A stretch of 61,805 nt of DNA. Origin: Streptomyces sp. JJ66 (lineage in GTDB: Bacteria; Actinomycetota; Actinomycetes; Streptomycetales; Streptomycetaceae). Shown here in pieces: positions 48,042 to 55,933 of the stretch (positions are counted from its first letter, which is position 1; each line of letters begins with the position of its first letter). The position numbers were made by a program, and so were the translations under genes. The DNA is taken from the NCBI RefSeq assembly GCF_019303495.1, contig NZ_JAEVFI010000020.1, forward strand, positions 2,142 through 63,946, written 5' to 3'. The notes beneath the pieces were generated by a model. The model saw only the letters and a list, made by a program, of their open reading frames with translations. It had not been told where the DNA came from and did no database searches.

Positions 48042-49199
48042 ATGACTGCACCCTACGGCCCCGGTGAGCGGGAAAAGGTAGTTTCCAAGCTGCCACCCAT
48101 GCTCCGTCAGGAGCTCAAGGTACGCGCCGCTCAACTCTCGGTGGATATCAAGGATGCCGTGACCGAGGGCATCCAAGCCTGGCGCTCCACGACGGAGCCG
48201 CTCGCCACTGTCGACACCTCCGGCGGCACGCCCTTCTCGACCTACATCCCCACCGGCTTGAACGCCGACTTCAAGGCGGACTGCGCGAGCCATGGCCTGT
48301 CCTACACGCAGGGCATCGCTCAGGCCATCCGCCTGTGGCTCGACACGCATCCGTATTCGACGAACCGCCGACAGAAGCGGCCCACCGGTGCCCGCCGGAT
48401 CATCATGGGCAACCAGAAGGGCGGTGTCGGCAAGTCCACGACGGCGGCCGGCGTCGCAGAGGCCTTGGCGGAGATGGGCTACCGGGTCTGCGTCGTCGAC
48501 TTCGACGCGCAGTGCCACCTGACCCAGCAGCTCGGCTTGAAGATGATCGGCATTGACGAACCGAGCGTCGCCAAGCACATGCTGGGGGAGGCCAAGGGCG
48601 AGCTTGCCGACCTCCTGGTTCCGATCGAAGCCGAGACGTTCGGCGGGCGGCTCTTCGTCCTCCCCGGCTGCAAGGACGCTTTCCTGCTCGATGCGAAACT
48701 CGCGACCACCCGCCACGTCCGGGTGAAGGAGACGGCCCTGGAGAAAGCGCTGGAGCCGATCGAGCAGGACTTCGACTACATCATCATCGACTGCCCTCCG
48801 AGCCTGGGCTACACGATGGACACCGCCATCTACTACGCCCGCACCCGCGACGGCGAAGAGGAAGGCACCTCCGGGATCTTCATCCCTGTACAGGCCGAGG
48901 ATTCCTCCGCCGACGCCTTCGACATGCTCTACGACCAGATCCAGGACCTGAGCAACGACCTCGACCTCGACATCGCGCTGCTCGGGTTCATCGTCACCCT
49001 CTACGACGCCCGCCGCGGCTACGTCGCCACATCGTCCCTGGACAACTGGAAGCAGGTCGGGGACCCGCCCGTCATCGCGGTCATCCCGCAGATGAAGGAC
49101 CAGCTCGAGGCGGTGCGGCTTAAGCAGCCGCTGCTCTCCTACGCACCCACCTGCGATCAGGCCTCCGCCATGCGCACCATCGCAAGGAGCGTCGCATGA
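48042..49199 (+). CDS. parA: ParA partition ATPase with N-terminal DNA-binding-like repeats
   Basis: The product has 385 residues. The ParA/Soj domain has deviant Walker A NQKGGVGKSTTAAG (about 124-137), CVVDFDAQCHLTQQLGL (Walker A') and YIIIDCPPSLGYTMD (Walker B). The first 110 residues hold two similar ribbon-helix-helix-like segments, LRQELKVRAAQLSVDIKDAV and LNADFKADCASHGLSYTQGI, each ending in an AIxxW or IRLWL helix. This extra part would suit autoregulation. ParB starts inside its stop codon, so the two are coupled. Confidence 0.9.
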   Translation: MTAPYGPGEREKVVSKLPPMLRQELKVRAAQLSVDIKDAVTEGIQAWRSTTEPLATVDTSGGTPFSTYIPTGLNADFKADCASHGLSYTQGIAQAIRLWLDTHPYSTNRRQKRPTGARRIIMGNQKGGVGKSTTAAGVAEALAEMGYRVCVVDFDAQCHLTQQLGLKMIGIDEPSVAKHMLGEAKGELADLLVPIEAETFGGRLFVLPGCKDAFLLDAKLATTRHVRVKETALEKALEPIEQDFDYIIIDCPPSLGYTMDTAIYYARTRDGEEEGTSGIFIPVQAEDSSADAFDMLYDQIQDLSNDLDLDIALLGFIVTLYDARRGYVATSSLDNWKQVGDPPVIAVIPQMKDQLEAVRLKQPLLSYAPTCDQASAMRTIARSVA

Positions 49200-50320
49200 G
49201 CGTCGCCGACAAGCTCGGATCCGGTTCCTCCTTCGGGCGGATCCCCCGCAGCGGGCAGCGCAGCGAGCGCGGCCGCGCCAAGGCCGTCGCGCAGGGCGAC
49301 ATCCCCGAGTACGAGCTCGTACGCCTGCCCCTTGCCGAGGTCTCCCCCACACCGCTGAACCCGCGGCGAAACTTCGGCAGCGAGGCCGAACTGACCGAGT
49401 TCGGCGAGAAGCTCCGCAAGGTGCAGCTCGCCGCCTGTACGGCCGTCACCCGCGCCGTGTACCTCAAGCTGTGGCCCGACCACGAGGACCGGATCGGATC
49501 TGCCCAGTTCGTGCTGGTCAACGGGGAGCGCCGCTACCGCGCAGCCCTGCAGGTGGGCCTGGAGGCCCTGGACTTCGTCGTCCGTGACGAGCTCGCCGTC
49601 TCACGTGAGGAGTTCATCGACAACCTGCTGAAGGAGAACCTGGACCGCGAGGACTTCGACGCCATCGAGCGCGCTCGCGGCGTCCAGGAGCTCGTTGCGG
49701 TCTGCCACGGCAACCAGAGTGCAGCTGCTACTCGTCTCGGCAAGGACCGCTCCTGGGTGACCAATCAGCTCGCCCTTCTCACCCTCCCTGAGGAGGTTCA
49801 GGCCCTCCTCAGCGCGGGAGAGATGGCTGAGCGCGATGGGCGGCAGCTCGCCCGCAGGCTCAAGGAGAACCCGGCGCTTGATGCCGCCGACCTGGTCTCG
49901 CTCTGGAAGGAGATCAAGGCCCAGGAAGCTGCCCAGCGCGAGGAGAACAAGGAGCTGCTCCGCGCGGCCAGAGAGGCTCAGATGTTGTCCGCGGACAACA
50001 CGACGACCACGCAGGAGCCGAGCCACGCCCGTTCCTCCCCCGACACCGTGTTGTCCGCGGACAACACAGATGAGCCGGCGAAGGACAACGCGGATGTGTT
50101 GTCCGCGGACAACACGGAGACCAGTGAGCCCTCCACCAGCGGCGCGATCCCGCACCAAGGGAGCGAGGCAACCGATGGGGCCGGTGGGGAGAGCTCCAAC
50201 GTGCTGCTTCTGCGGCAGCTCCTGGGTGAGACCGCGGCCGATCAGGCCGCTGCCCTGGCTGAGGCGTTCTCCGCTGAGGAACTGACCGCGCTGCTGGAAG
50301 CCCTGAGCATCCGCGCATAG
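49196..50320 (+). CDS. parB: ParB partition protein with parS-like sites in its own gene
   Basis: The product has 374 residues. The N-terminal ParB/Srx CTPase domain shows SPTPLNPRRNFG and VLVNGERRYRAAL (GERR motif); the central HTH is GNQSAAATRLGKDRSWVTNQ. A variable acidic linker (about 262-320) contains three copies of LSADNT, each encoded by the same 18-base palindrome. The C-terminal segment (VLLLRQLLGETAADQAAALA) is probably the dimer domain. The motif lies in a part of the protein under little constraint, which lets the DNA carry the sites. Confidence 0.9.
   Translation: MSVADKLGSGSSFGRIPRSGQRSERGRAKAVAQGDIPEYELVRLPLAEVSPTPLNPRRNFGSEAELTEFGEKLRKVQLAACTAVTRAVYLKLWPDHEDRIGSAQFVLVNGERRYRAALQVGLEALDFVVRDELAVSREEFIDNLLKENLDREDFDAIERARGVQELVAVCHGNQSAAATRLGKDRSWVTNQLALLTLPEEVQALLSAGEMAERDGRQLARRLKENPALDAADLVSLWKEIKAQEAAQREENKELLRAAREAQMLSADNTTTTQEPSHARSSPDTVLSADNTDEPAKDNADVLSADNTETSEPSTSGAIPHQGSEATDGAGGESSNVLLLRQLLGETAADQAAALAEAFSAEELTALLEALSIRA
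49983..50000. repeat. parS-like palindrome, copy 1
   Basis: TGTTGTCCGCGGACAACA is a perfect 18-base palindrome, inside the parB frame, encoding LSADN. Candidate ParB-binding centromere site. Distance to copy 2 is 66 bases. Confidence 0.8.
50049..50066. repeat. parS-like palindrome, copy 2
   Basis: The same 18 bases recur in the same codon frame; with flanks G and C it extends to a 20-base palindrome at 50048-50067. Distance to copy 3 is 48 bases. Confidence 0.8.
50097..50114. repeat. parS-like palindrome, copy 3
   Basis: Third identical copy in the parB frame, also extendable to 20 bases at 50096-50115. Confidence 0.8.
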
Positions 50321-50331
50321 TCAGCCCCGAG

Positions 50332-50349
50332 TGTTGTCCGCGGACAACA
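50332..50349. repeat. parS-like palindrome, copy 4, downstream of parB
   Basis: The fourth identical copy lies 12 bases after the parB stop, outside coding sequence. Because it is conserved without coding need, the DNA sequence itself appears to be selected. Confidence 0.85.
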
Positions 50350-50388
50350 TGGCCGAGGCGGGAAGGCCGCGCTTCCTGCAGAACACAA

Positions 50389-50429
50389 AAAGGCGCCCGT
50401 ACCCCCTACGCGAGGGTACGGGCGCCTTT
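50389..50429. terminator. Terminator after parAB
   Basis: AAAGGCGCCCGTACCC (50389-50404) and GGGTACGGGCGCCTTT (50414-50429) pair perfectly around a 9-base loop. With A and T runs at the two ends it works in both directions. It separates parAB from the minus-strand cassette. Confidence 0.9.
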
Positions 50430-50474
50430 GCCATGGTCAGCGGTGGACGACGGGCCGGTGCAGGTCGCGGTGGG

Positions 50475-50589
50475 TCAGGTGGACTGGGCGCTGGGGTCGG
50501 CGCGCTCGATGAACGGGCCGACCCTCACGGCGATGTCTGGTCCTCGGTGTCGATGTTGGGTGTGGTGTGGTTGCGGCGGAAGAGCTTCA
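50475..50589 (-). pseudogene. Very small gene with one frameshift
   Basis: GTG 50589 overlaps the preceding stop (GTGA) and starts MKLFRRNHTTPNIDTEDQ. One missing base then separates it from DIAVRVGPFIERADPSAQST, ending at 50475. Repaired it would be a 38-residue peptide. The reading is based on continuity and codon use only. Confidence 0.35.
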
Positions 50590-50876
50590 CTGGGCGGGCC
50601 TTTCCTCGGTGGTGTTGACCTGGCGCAGGAGTGCGGCTGCCCGGCCGTGCGGGCAGTCGGTGTCCGTCCAGTAGTGGGCCTGGCAGTAGCCGTGGTGGCC
50701 GGGGTGGCACGGCTCGGGGTCGTGCAGGTGCTCGCCGGCACGGGGTCGGCGGTGCAGCGGGTGGAGGGCGCCGAGGCGGGGCTTGAGCTCGTCGGCCTGG
50801 TTCTCGCGCGCCTGCAGGGAGTGCGGCCGGTGAAGAGGTGCACGCGGCTCAGGCCGGGTTGACCGGTGCGGTGCAT
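50587..50876 (-). pseudogene. Frameshifted small His/Cys-rich protein
   Basis: ATG 50876 has GAGAGGAG eight bases upstream and starts MHRTGQPGLSRVHLFTGR. After a shift near 50820 the sequence continues as LQARENQADELKPRLGALHP, then EPCHPGHHGYCQAHYWTDTD and a stop at 50587. The Cys/His pairs suggest a zinc site. About 95 residues if repaired. Confidence 0.5.
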
Positions 50877-50981
50877 GACGTCCATCTCCTCTCGATGTCC
50901 ATGGGTTGGGGGCCGCGGCGACCGCCCCGGCCCGCGGGCGCGGGTCCGGAACGGCACAGTGTGCTCAACTCGGGGGCGAAA

Positions 50982-51050
50982 TCAGCTGGCTGTCTCGATG
51001 CCGTCACGCAGGTGGGTGCACGCCCCGGCCTTCCGTTCGGGGCGCGGCGC
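50982..51050 (-). pseudogene. C-terminal remnant of a gene repeated near 57.0 kb
   Basis: The end of a minus frame reads THLRDGIETAS before TGA 50982-50984. A sister sequence, THLRIGIEATR, ends the broken gene at 57004, and the 60 bases that follow both also match in part (GAGCACACTcTG). Only the tail is left here. Confidence 0.45.
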
Positions 51051-51072
51051 CGCAGTGTCTCGTGCGGGAGTG

Positions 51073-51495
51073 TCAGGAGGTCGTGGCCGCGCGGAGGATG
51101 TCGGCGTGGTCGAACGCCAGGCGCTCCGGCAGGTTGCTCAGGGGCCACCAGCGGGCGGTGCGGGCGTCGTCCCCGGCGATGATCCGGGTGCTGGCAGGGA
51201 CGACGGCCGCGAAGGCGACGGTGACGTACCGGCCGCGCGGGTCGCGGTCGGGTGCGTCCCAGACGCCGATGGGGCGCAGGTCGCCGGGAGCCACCCGGAC
51301 GCCGGTCTCCTCTTCCAGTTCGCGGGCGGCGGCGGCGCGGCTGGTCTCGCCGGAGTCGACGTGCCCGCCGGGCAGTGCCCAGGTGCCCTCGTACGGCGGC
51401 CAGTCGCGTTCGATCAGCAGCACGCTGCCGTCGGGCGTGAGGGCCACCACGTCGGCGGTGTAGCGGATGGCCTCGGGCGTCTCGGTGTCGGTCAT
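51073..51495 (-). CDS. Nudix hydrolase
   Basis: The product has 140 residues. The Nudix box is complete: GGHVDSGETSRAAAARELEE followed by ETGV (about residues 43-66), matching GX5EX7REUXEEXGU. It hydrolyses a nucleoside diphosphate linked to another group; the substrate cannot be told. ATG 51495 follows GAGAGGCCCAC. It is the last intact gene of the minus-strand cassette. Confidence 0.9.
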   Translation of the reverse strand: MTDTETPEAIRYTADVVALTPDGSVLLIERDWPPYEGTWALPGGHVDSGETSRAAAARELEEETGVRVAPGDLRPIGVWDAPDRDPRGRYVTVAFAAVVPASTRIIAGDDARTARWWPLSNLPERLAFDHADILRAATTS

Positions 51496-51504
51496 GTGGG
51501 CCTC

Positions 51505-51618
51505 TCAGTGGGTGGTGTCGGTGATGACGAGGAACTGGTCGCTGGACAGGTCCATCGCGGCGCGGGCGTTGGTGCCCTGGGCGCGCTGGGCAGCGGCGTA
51601 TTCGTCGGCGGGTCATGG
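51505..51618 (-). pseudogene. C-terminal gene fragment
   Basis: The frame ADEYAAAQRAQGTNARAAMD then LSSDQFLVITDTTH ends at TGA 51505-51507. It has good codon use but no start, because a stop lies just upstream. It is probably the tail of a lost gene between the Nudix and nucleotidyltransferase genes. Confidence 0.4.
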
Positions 51619-51634
51619 ACGCTGTACGTGCGGC

Positions 51635-52732
51635 TCAGCGGGTCAGGTTGGCGAGGAAGGACTCGGCTGCCGACCACGGGGTCAGCTCGATGCCGAAGCC
51701 GCGGTGTGCGTCGGGTCCTTGGATGTGGACCAGCCGACCGGACACGTAGACGACGTCGCCGGTGCGGAACGCCCCGGTGTACGCACCGAGGTAGCTGCGC
51801 AGGTGGGTGATCCGGCGGGCGAACACGGACGGCTCCTCGACCGTGGACTCCGTGACCGTGTCCACCTCGATCCCATAGAGCGCCGGCGTGACCAGCCCCT
51901 CGGAGTGATCCGTGATCCGGGCCAGGACGGAGATCGCCCCTACCTCTTTGGCGACCACCCCGGCGAACGTCTTGTCGCCGTCGGCCCTCAGCGGCTCACA
52001 GTTGATGTGCGCCCCCGCACCGGCCGTCAGGCCCTGCAGCTTGCGGGCCTCCTGCCGCATGAGCGCGTCGAAACTTCCCCCCACCATGTACTTGGCTCGC
52101 CGCACGTACAGCCGGGTCAGGGACTCACCCTCGTACGGGCGAATGAGGGTGCGTTCGGCGAACAGGGCCTGTGCCGCCTCGTAGCCGCGCGGACCGTAGC
52201 AGACCAGGTCGATGTCGGAGCGGGCGTTGCAGGCACCGACCAGGAAGGACCCGGTCACCCCGATGACGTCCGCGGCACCGGCCGCGACGATCCAGTCGAT
52301 GATGGCGAGCAGGTCCTCGCTGACCGCCGTCTGGTCCAGGAGGCCAGGGTCCTGGTGCAGTGCGGCGAGGGTCTGGCGGCAGGAGTAGTGGGTGACGATG
52401 TCCTCGCGGGGAACGCCGGTGATGACGCACCCCACGGCGGGGGAGTAGATGTAGCACTCGGGCCGGTCAGCGAGGAGCCCGAACGCCTTGGAGACCACGC
52501 TGTTCTGCCGGTACGTCCGGCCGAACAGCACCCGGTCACCGCGGACGTCCGGGTAGTACTTGACGTACCCCAGGAAGTGCGTGCCGGGGTGGACATCGCC
52601 GATGACCTTGAAGATCACCCCGGCGCGGTCCAGGAGGTAGTCGCGGTCACGGATGGTCGCCAGCGCGGTGCCCAGCGGCGAACTCTTCGAGTCCGGGGAA
52701 GAGGGCGGTATCGACCGTCCCGGTGTGCTCAT
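51635..52732 (-). CDS. Predicted nucleotidyltransferase, archaeal COG1665-like
   Basis: The product has 365 residues. The N-terminal part (IRDRDYLLDRAGVIFKVIGD then HPGTHFLGYVKYYPD) resembles the start of the archaeal COG1665 family. The middle has the polymerase-beta signature: VTGSFLVGACNARSDIDLVC, with GS and DxD metal ligands. Such enzymes add nucleotides to small molecules, proteins or RNA. The start overlaps the upstream kinase gene by 86 bases; ATG 52732 lacks a strong ribosome site, so a later start is possible although no other ATG or GTG is well placed. Confidence 0.75.
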   Translation of the reverse strand: MSTPGRSIPPSSPDSKSSPLGTALATIRDRDYLLDRAGVIFKVIGDVHPGTHFLGYVKYYPDVRGDRVLFGRTYRQNSVVSKAFGLLADRPECYIYSPAVGCVITGVPREDIVTHYSCRQTLAALHQDPGLLDQTAVSEDLLAIIDWIVAAGAADVIGVTGSFLVGACNARSDIDLVCYGPRGYEAAQALFAERTLIRPYEGESLTRLYVRRAKYMVGGSFDALMRQEARKLQGLTAGAGAHINCEPLRADGDKTFAGVVAKEVGAISVLARITDHSEGLVTPALYGIEVDTVTESTVEEPSVFARRITHLRSYLGAYTGAFRTGDVVYVSGRLVHIQGPDAHRGFGIELTPWSAAESFLANLTR

Positions 52733-53594
52733 ACTGCTCGAGTCCCTTCGTGAAGAGGTGCCGGCGGTACTGCCACTTCAGGTGCTTGTCCGTGCGGGAG
52801 GGGTCGGTGGGCCGCATCAGGGCGAGGAAGAACAGGGCCTTGACGAGCAGGTATGCGCCCAGGTTCTGGCTGATGGGCTGCCCGGTGGTGTTGCGGGCCG
52901 CGTCGTCCAGCACGGCGAGGTAGCGGTGCCGCTGGCTGGGGCTGGCCATGTAGCCCTTGGTGCCGCCCTTGAAGGCGATGATCTCCAGGGCCGGGAGGAC
53001 GTCGTATCCGAGGGGGACCAGGCCGTGGTGCTGCCAGTCGATGACTCCGGCCGGCAGGACGTTGGGCAGGCCGTAGTCGAGGTGGCCAGCCGCCAGCGGA
53101 GCCGTGGCCAGGCGGTCCAGCGCACGGTCGAGCGCGGTATGCGTGCGGGTGTTGTCCAGGTCGGGGTTCTCCTGGAAGACGTTCTGGGTGAACCCGGCAC
53201 TCTCCAGCCACTGCCGCAGTGCGCCGGGCGTGGGCTCGACACGGTGGGCGGCCTGGGCGCGCAGCAGCCGGGCTGCGACCTGTGCGGCGGTGTCGGTGAC
53301 GTCGTCGTGCAGGGCGCGGCCGCCGTCCAGTGACGCCAGCGCGCGGTCGTGCAGGGTCTGGTCGCCCAGGGACTCCTCCACGACGTAGTAGTGGCCGTCG
53401 TCGGTGACGCCCTCCTCCAGGAGGTGCGGGACCGGGTAGTCCAGGTCTGCGATCCGGCGCTGGAAGGCGGCCTCGGCCTGGAGTTCGGTGCCGCCGGTGC
53501 GCCGGTAGCGTGTTCCGTCGGCGGAGACGTAGACCGCGCCGTCGGCGGCGGTCCGCTTCTTGACGAACCGCCAGGAGTTGTTGTTGTCGTTCAT
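52647..53594 (-). CDS. APH-fold small-molecule kinase
   Basis: The product has 315 residues. The kinase core has an N-terminal lobe (RRIADLDYPVPHLLEEGVTD, HYYVVEESLG), the catalytic loop AAGHLDYGLPNVLPAG (HxDxxxxN type) and the metal motif VIDWQHHGLVPLGYD. This is the aminoglycoside phosphotransferase/choline-kinase fold; substrates range from antibiotics to sugars and nucleosides. ATG 53594 overlaps the upstream stop (ATGA) and has GGAAGGAG in front. Confidence 0.82.
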   Translation of the reverse strand: MNDNNNSWRFVKKRTAADGAVYVSADGTRYRRTGGTELQAEAAFQRRIADLDYPVPHLLEEGVTDDGHYYVVEESLGDQTLHDRALASLDGGRALHDDVTDTAAQVAARLLRAQAAHRVEPTPGALRQWLESAGFTQNVFQENPDLDNTRTHTALDRALDRLATAPLAAGHLDYGLPNVLPAGVIDWQHHGLVPLGYDVLPALEIIAFKGGTKGYMASPSQRHRYLAVLDDAARNTTGQPISQNLGAYLLVKALFFLALMRPTDPSRTDKHLKWQYRRHLFTKGLEQYEHTGTVDTALFPGLEEFAAGHRAGDHP

Positions 53595-54745
53595 CTGCTC
53601 GCTCCTTCCGGCTCCTTGGTGAAGGCGTCAGTGGCCGGGGGCTCGGGGATGGCGCGGGACAGGGTTCTCACGTCCATGACCCAGCGCATATCACCCGCCG
53701 CGACGCGGCGGCGCAGTTCGGCGAGGTCGTCACTCCCGGGTGTGTCCGGCCGGGCCAGGTGGGCGCGGCGCCAGAATTTCAGCAGGGCGGGGAGCTGGGC
53801 CGCGGTGATGCCCGCCCGGATGTGCAGTGAGCACAGGGGGAGGAACCAGGTGAGGAACCGTTCCCGTTGCGGCGGGCTGACGCGGTGTACCTCGCACAGT
53901 CGCTGCAGCGCCGTGGTGTCGTCGTACGGGATGCGCCCGTGCAGCGCGTACCGCAGCCGCGTTCCGTTGTGCCGCCGGAACAGGGCTCCGTAGGCGGCGA
54001 CGTTCGCCGCGGCGTTCTCGGTGACCGTCATCACCGGCCGCTCCGCGCCGTGCCGGGCGGCTGCGGCCAGTACGGCGACGTGCACGCCGGCCCGCGGGTC
54101 CAGGACCAGGCCGTCGAGCCCGAGCGGCGCGAGGCTGATGCCGTGGTCGCGGGTGCGGGACAGGATCAGCCGATCCGGGACGTTCGAGGCGATGGTCAGC
54201 AGATGCCCTGGTGGCTTGGCCTGGTGGGCGTGGACGTCGTCACGTGCGAGCACCGGCGTATCGTGAGGCCGGTCCCAGACCAGCAGGTTCCGGGTGAGCG
54301 GCCGGGAGCCGGGGTGCCCGCACGCGCGGCAGGCGTGGGGAACGGTGCCGGTCATGTGGCCGCAGAGGGTGCAGAGCTGAACCGCGACGGGAGTGAGGGT
54401 CAGGACGCCGTCCTGCAGGAGGTGTTCGGTCATCTCCAGCGCGAGGGCGGCCACGGCGGGCGCGGTGTCGGTGAGGACGCCACCGGCCGGAGCCGCGCCC
54501 GGTGCGTACTTGGCGGCGATCGCACGCTCTTCCCGCTCGTGCCGGCCGATGGTGTCCCGGTCGGGGGCGTCACGGTGGCGCAGGTCTCCGGCCAAGGTGG
54601 CGGTGTTCCACAGGTGCGGGGCCGGCCCCACATCGAGGAGGTTGTTGAGCGCGTCGGACGCGCGGATGCCGGCAGCCTTGCCCGGCCGTTCGGCGAGGGT
54701 GAAGGGGCCGTTCTGCACGGGCCCGTTGAGGTACAGGAAGTTCAC
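53591..54745 (-). CDS. Zinc-ribbon protein with faint class-I tRNA-synthetase resemblance
   Basis: The product has 384 residues. It starts NFLYLNGPVQNGPFTLAERP, has two CxxC pairs (LCTLCGHMTG and ACRACGHPGS, about residues 124-145) and a later segment LILSRTRDHGISLAPLGLDG. The order loosely recalls methionyl-tRNA synthetases with their zinc knuckle, but the HIGH and KMSKS signatures are absent, so I do not assign that activity. GTG 54745 has GAGGAGC upstream. It is coupled to the kinase gene after it and follows the phosphatase by 13 bases. Confidence 0.6.
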   Translation of the reverse strand: MNFLYLNGPVQNGPFTLAERPGKAAGIRASDALNNLLDVGPAPHLWNTATLAGDLRHRDAPDRDTIGRHEREERAIAAKYAPGAAPAGGVLTDTAPAVAALALEMTEHLLQDGVLTLTPVAVQLCTLCGHMTGTVPHACRACGHPGSRPLTRNLLVWDRPHDTPVLARDDVHAHQAKPPGHLLTIASNVPDRLILSRTRDHGISLAPLGLDGLVLDPRAGVHVAVLAAAARHGAERPVMTVTENAAANVAAYGALFRRHNGTRLRYALHGRIPYDDTTALQRLCEVHRVSPPQRERFLTWFLPLCSLHIRAGITAAQLPALLKFWRRAHLARPDTPGSDDLAELRRRVAAGDMRWVMDVRTLSRAIPEPPATDAFTKEPEGASR

Positions 54746-54758
54746 AGCTCGGAGCTCC

Positions 54759-55424
54759 TCAGCAGTCCGGTGGGATGGTGCCGCGGGCGTGGAACAGGCC
54801 GTCGGACTGCTCGTAGACCAGGACGGCGGCGTTGGGCGTCTTGTGCTCCCGGGCCTCGTCTACCAGTTCGGTCACCGGCCGGCGCTCCAGAACCGCGCGC
54901 AGCGCGAGGATCGCGGTGTGGTGGGTGACCGCCACGACATCCGCCGCCGGCGCGGTGTGCAGTCCGTCGACGAACGCCGAGGCCCGCCGCAGAACGCCGC
55001 CAGCGAGGGACTCCCCGCCGTCACCGGGAGGCGTCCACAGGTGCTTACGGGTCTGCCGGTCCTCCGCCCCTTCGGGATAGGTGGCGTACAGCTCGTGCTT
55101 GGTCATGTAGGTGGCCGCGCCGTAGTGCTGCTCGTTGAGGAGCGCGGTCACCTCGTAGGACAGACCGGGCAGAGCGAGTTCGGCGGTATCGAGGGCGCGA
55201 CGGTACTGCGAGGTGCGGACAACGGGGTCGGGGCCGGTCAGATCCGCCAGGGTCTGCCGCAGCCACAGGCACTGGAGGAAGCCACGGGGCGTCAGACCGA
55301 CGACATCCCGGGACAGGGCATGCGCGGCCGGCCCGGTCCACGGGCGGGGGTTCGCGTAGAAGCCGGTGTACTTGGTGGCGTTCTCAATCGATTCGGCGTG
55401 ACGTACAAGGAGGAGCATCGCCAT
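54759..55424 (-). CDS. Histidine phosphatase (phosphoglycerate-mutase-like)
   Basis: The product has 221 residues. The RHG motif is LLLVRHAESIENA (about residues 4-16) and the second His is in VVAVTHHTAILALRAVLE. TSQYRRALDTAELAL is the Arg phosphate-binding helix. ATG 55424 has GAAGAGG upstream; the open frame reaches further but with poor codon use. Substrates of this family are sugar phosphates, nucleotides or phosphoproteins. Confidence 0.87.
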   Translation of the reverse strand: MAMLLLVRHAESIENATKYTGFYANPRPWTGPAAHALSRDVVGLTPRGFLQCLWLRQTLADLTGPDPVVRTSQYRRALDTAELALPGLSYEVTALLNEQHYGAATYMTKHELYATYPEGAEDRQTRKHLWTPPGDGGESLAGGVLRRASAFVDGLHTAPAADVVAVTHHTAILALRAVLERRPVTELVDEAREHKTPNAAVLVYEQSDGLFHARGTIPPDC

Positions 55425-55670
55425 CCTCTTCAGATTCGGGGAAGGGGGGTTGGTGCAGCGCGGACGTTCGGGCGCGGTTCTGTGCTGGGCGCGGTGGGGT
55501 AGGCGGCTCGATACGGACGAGGTCGGTTTCGGGGAGCAGTCCGAGCTGCCCGGCGGGCCGCCGTGCGGGCGGCGGGGGTGAGCGAGCAGGTGGCACGAGT
55601 GTCGGTCGGGCAGGCCGCGGTCGAGGGCGGGCTGCCCGTAGTCGGCCAGGCCGTCGACGTACAGCACCAT
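55384..55670 (-). pseudogene. Broken small gene, possibly DUF4031-like
   Basis: ATG 55670 overlaps the upstream stop (TGATG) and starts MVLYVDGLADYGQPALDRGL, then PDRHSCHLLA. After an apparent shift, the other frame continues with AGQLGLLPETDLVRIEPPTP. The beginning resembles DUF4031 proteins, but the repair is uncertain. Confidence 0.35.
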
Positions 55671-55844
55671 CAGGGAGGCTCCTGGCGGTTCCATCCGGTG
55701 AGCTGGTAGACCGCGAGCTGAGTGAGGTCCACCTCGTGCTCCTGGACGCCGTCGTCGTGCTCGAGGTCGATGTGCGGCGAGTGGGGGTGCCAGGCCGGGT
55801 CACCTTCGACGTCCCGCCAACGGCGGCAATGCTGACGTCAGGTC
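55670..55844 (-). pseudogene. C-terminal fragment of a lost gene
   Basis: The frame HCRRWRDVEGDPAWHPHSPH then IDLEHDDGVQEHEVDLTQLA ends VYQLTGWNRQEPP at TGA 55670-55672. It has good codon use but a stop just upstream and no start. It marks a gene that lost its front end, next to the kinase stump. Confidence 0.5.
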
Positions 55845-55933
55845 GGAGTCATCGACGCTGGTCACGACTGAATAGGAGTGTCTGAATCTGAGGCGGGTTC
55901 GTTCAAAACGCAGGACTTGACAGAGAAGGAGTC
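55845..55933. mobile_element. Mini-element sharing the right end of the recombinase-trio element
   Basis: GGAGTC occurs at 55845-55850 and 55928-55933 and flanks 77 bases. The inner right end (ACTTGACAGAGAA with GTTCAAAACGCAG before it) matches the right end of the 8.1-kb element at 43957-43989. The left end is not clearly similar. It looks like a non-autonomous derivative or scar of the same family, inserted into a kinase gene. Confidence 0.5.

Noticed and set aside
47838..49352. Minus-strand frame over parA as a gene
   Set aside because: It is the complement of parA, which has full Walker motifs and a coupled parB.
49983..50349. The four palindromes as a CRISPR or transcription terminator set
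   Set aside because: Spacing is irregular, three copies are coding, there are no spacers of equal size, and the palindrome has no loop. A ParB site array fits better.
53591..54745. Methionyl-tRNA synthetase assignment
   Set aside because: Only the zinc knuckle and a loose order match. HIGH and KMSKS signatures are absent, so I report resemblance only.
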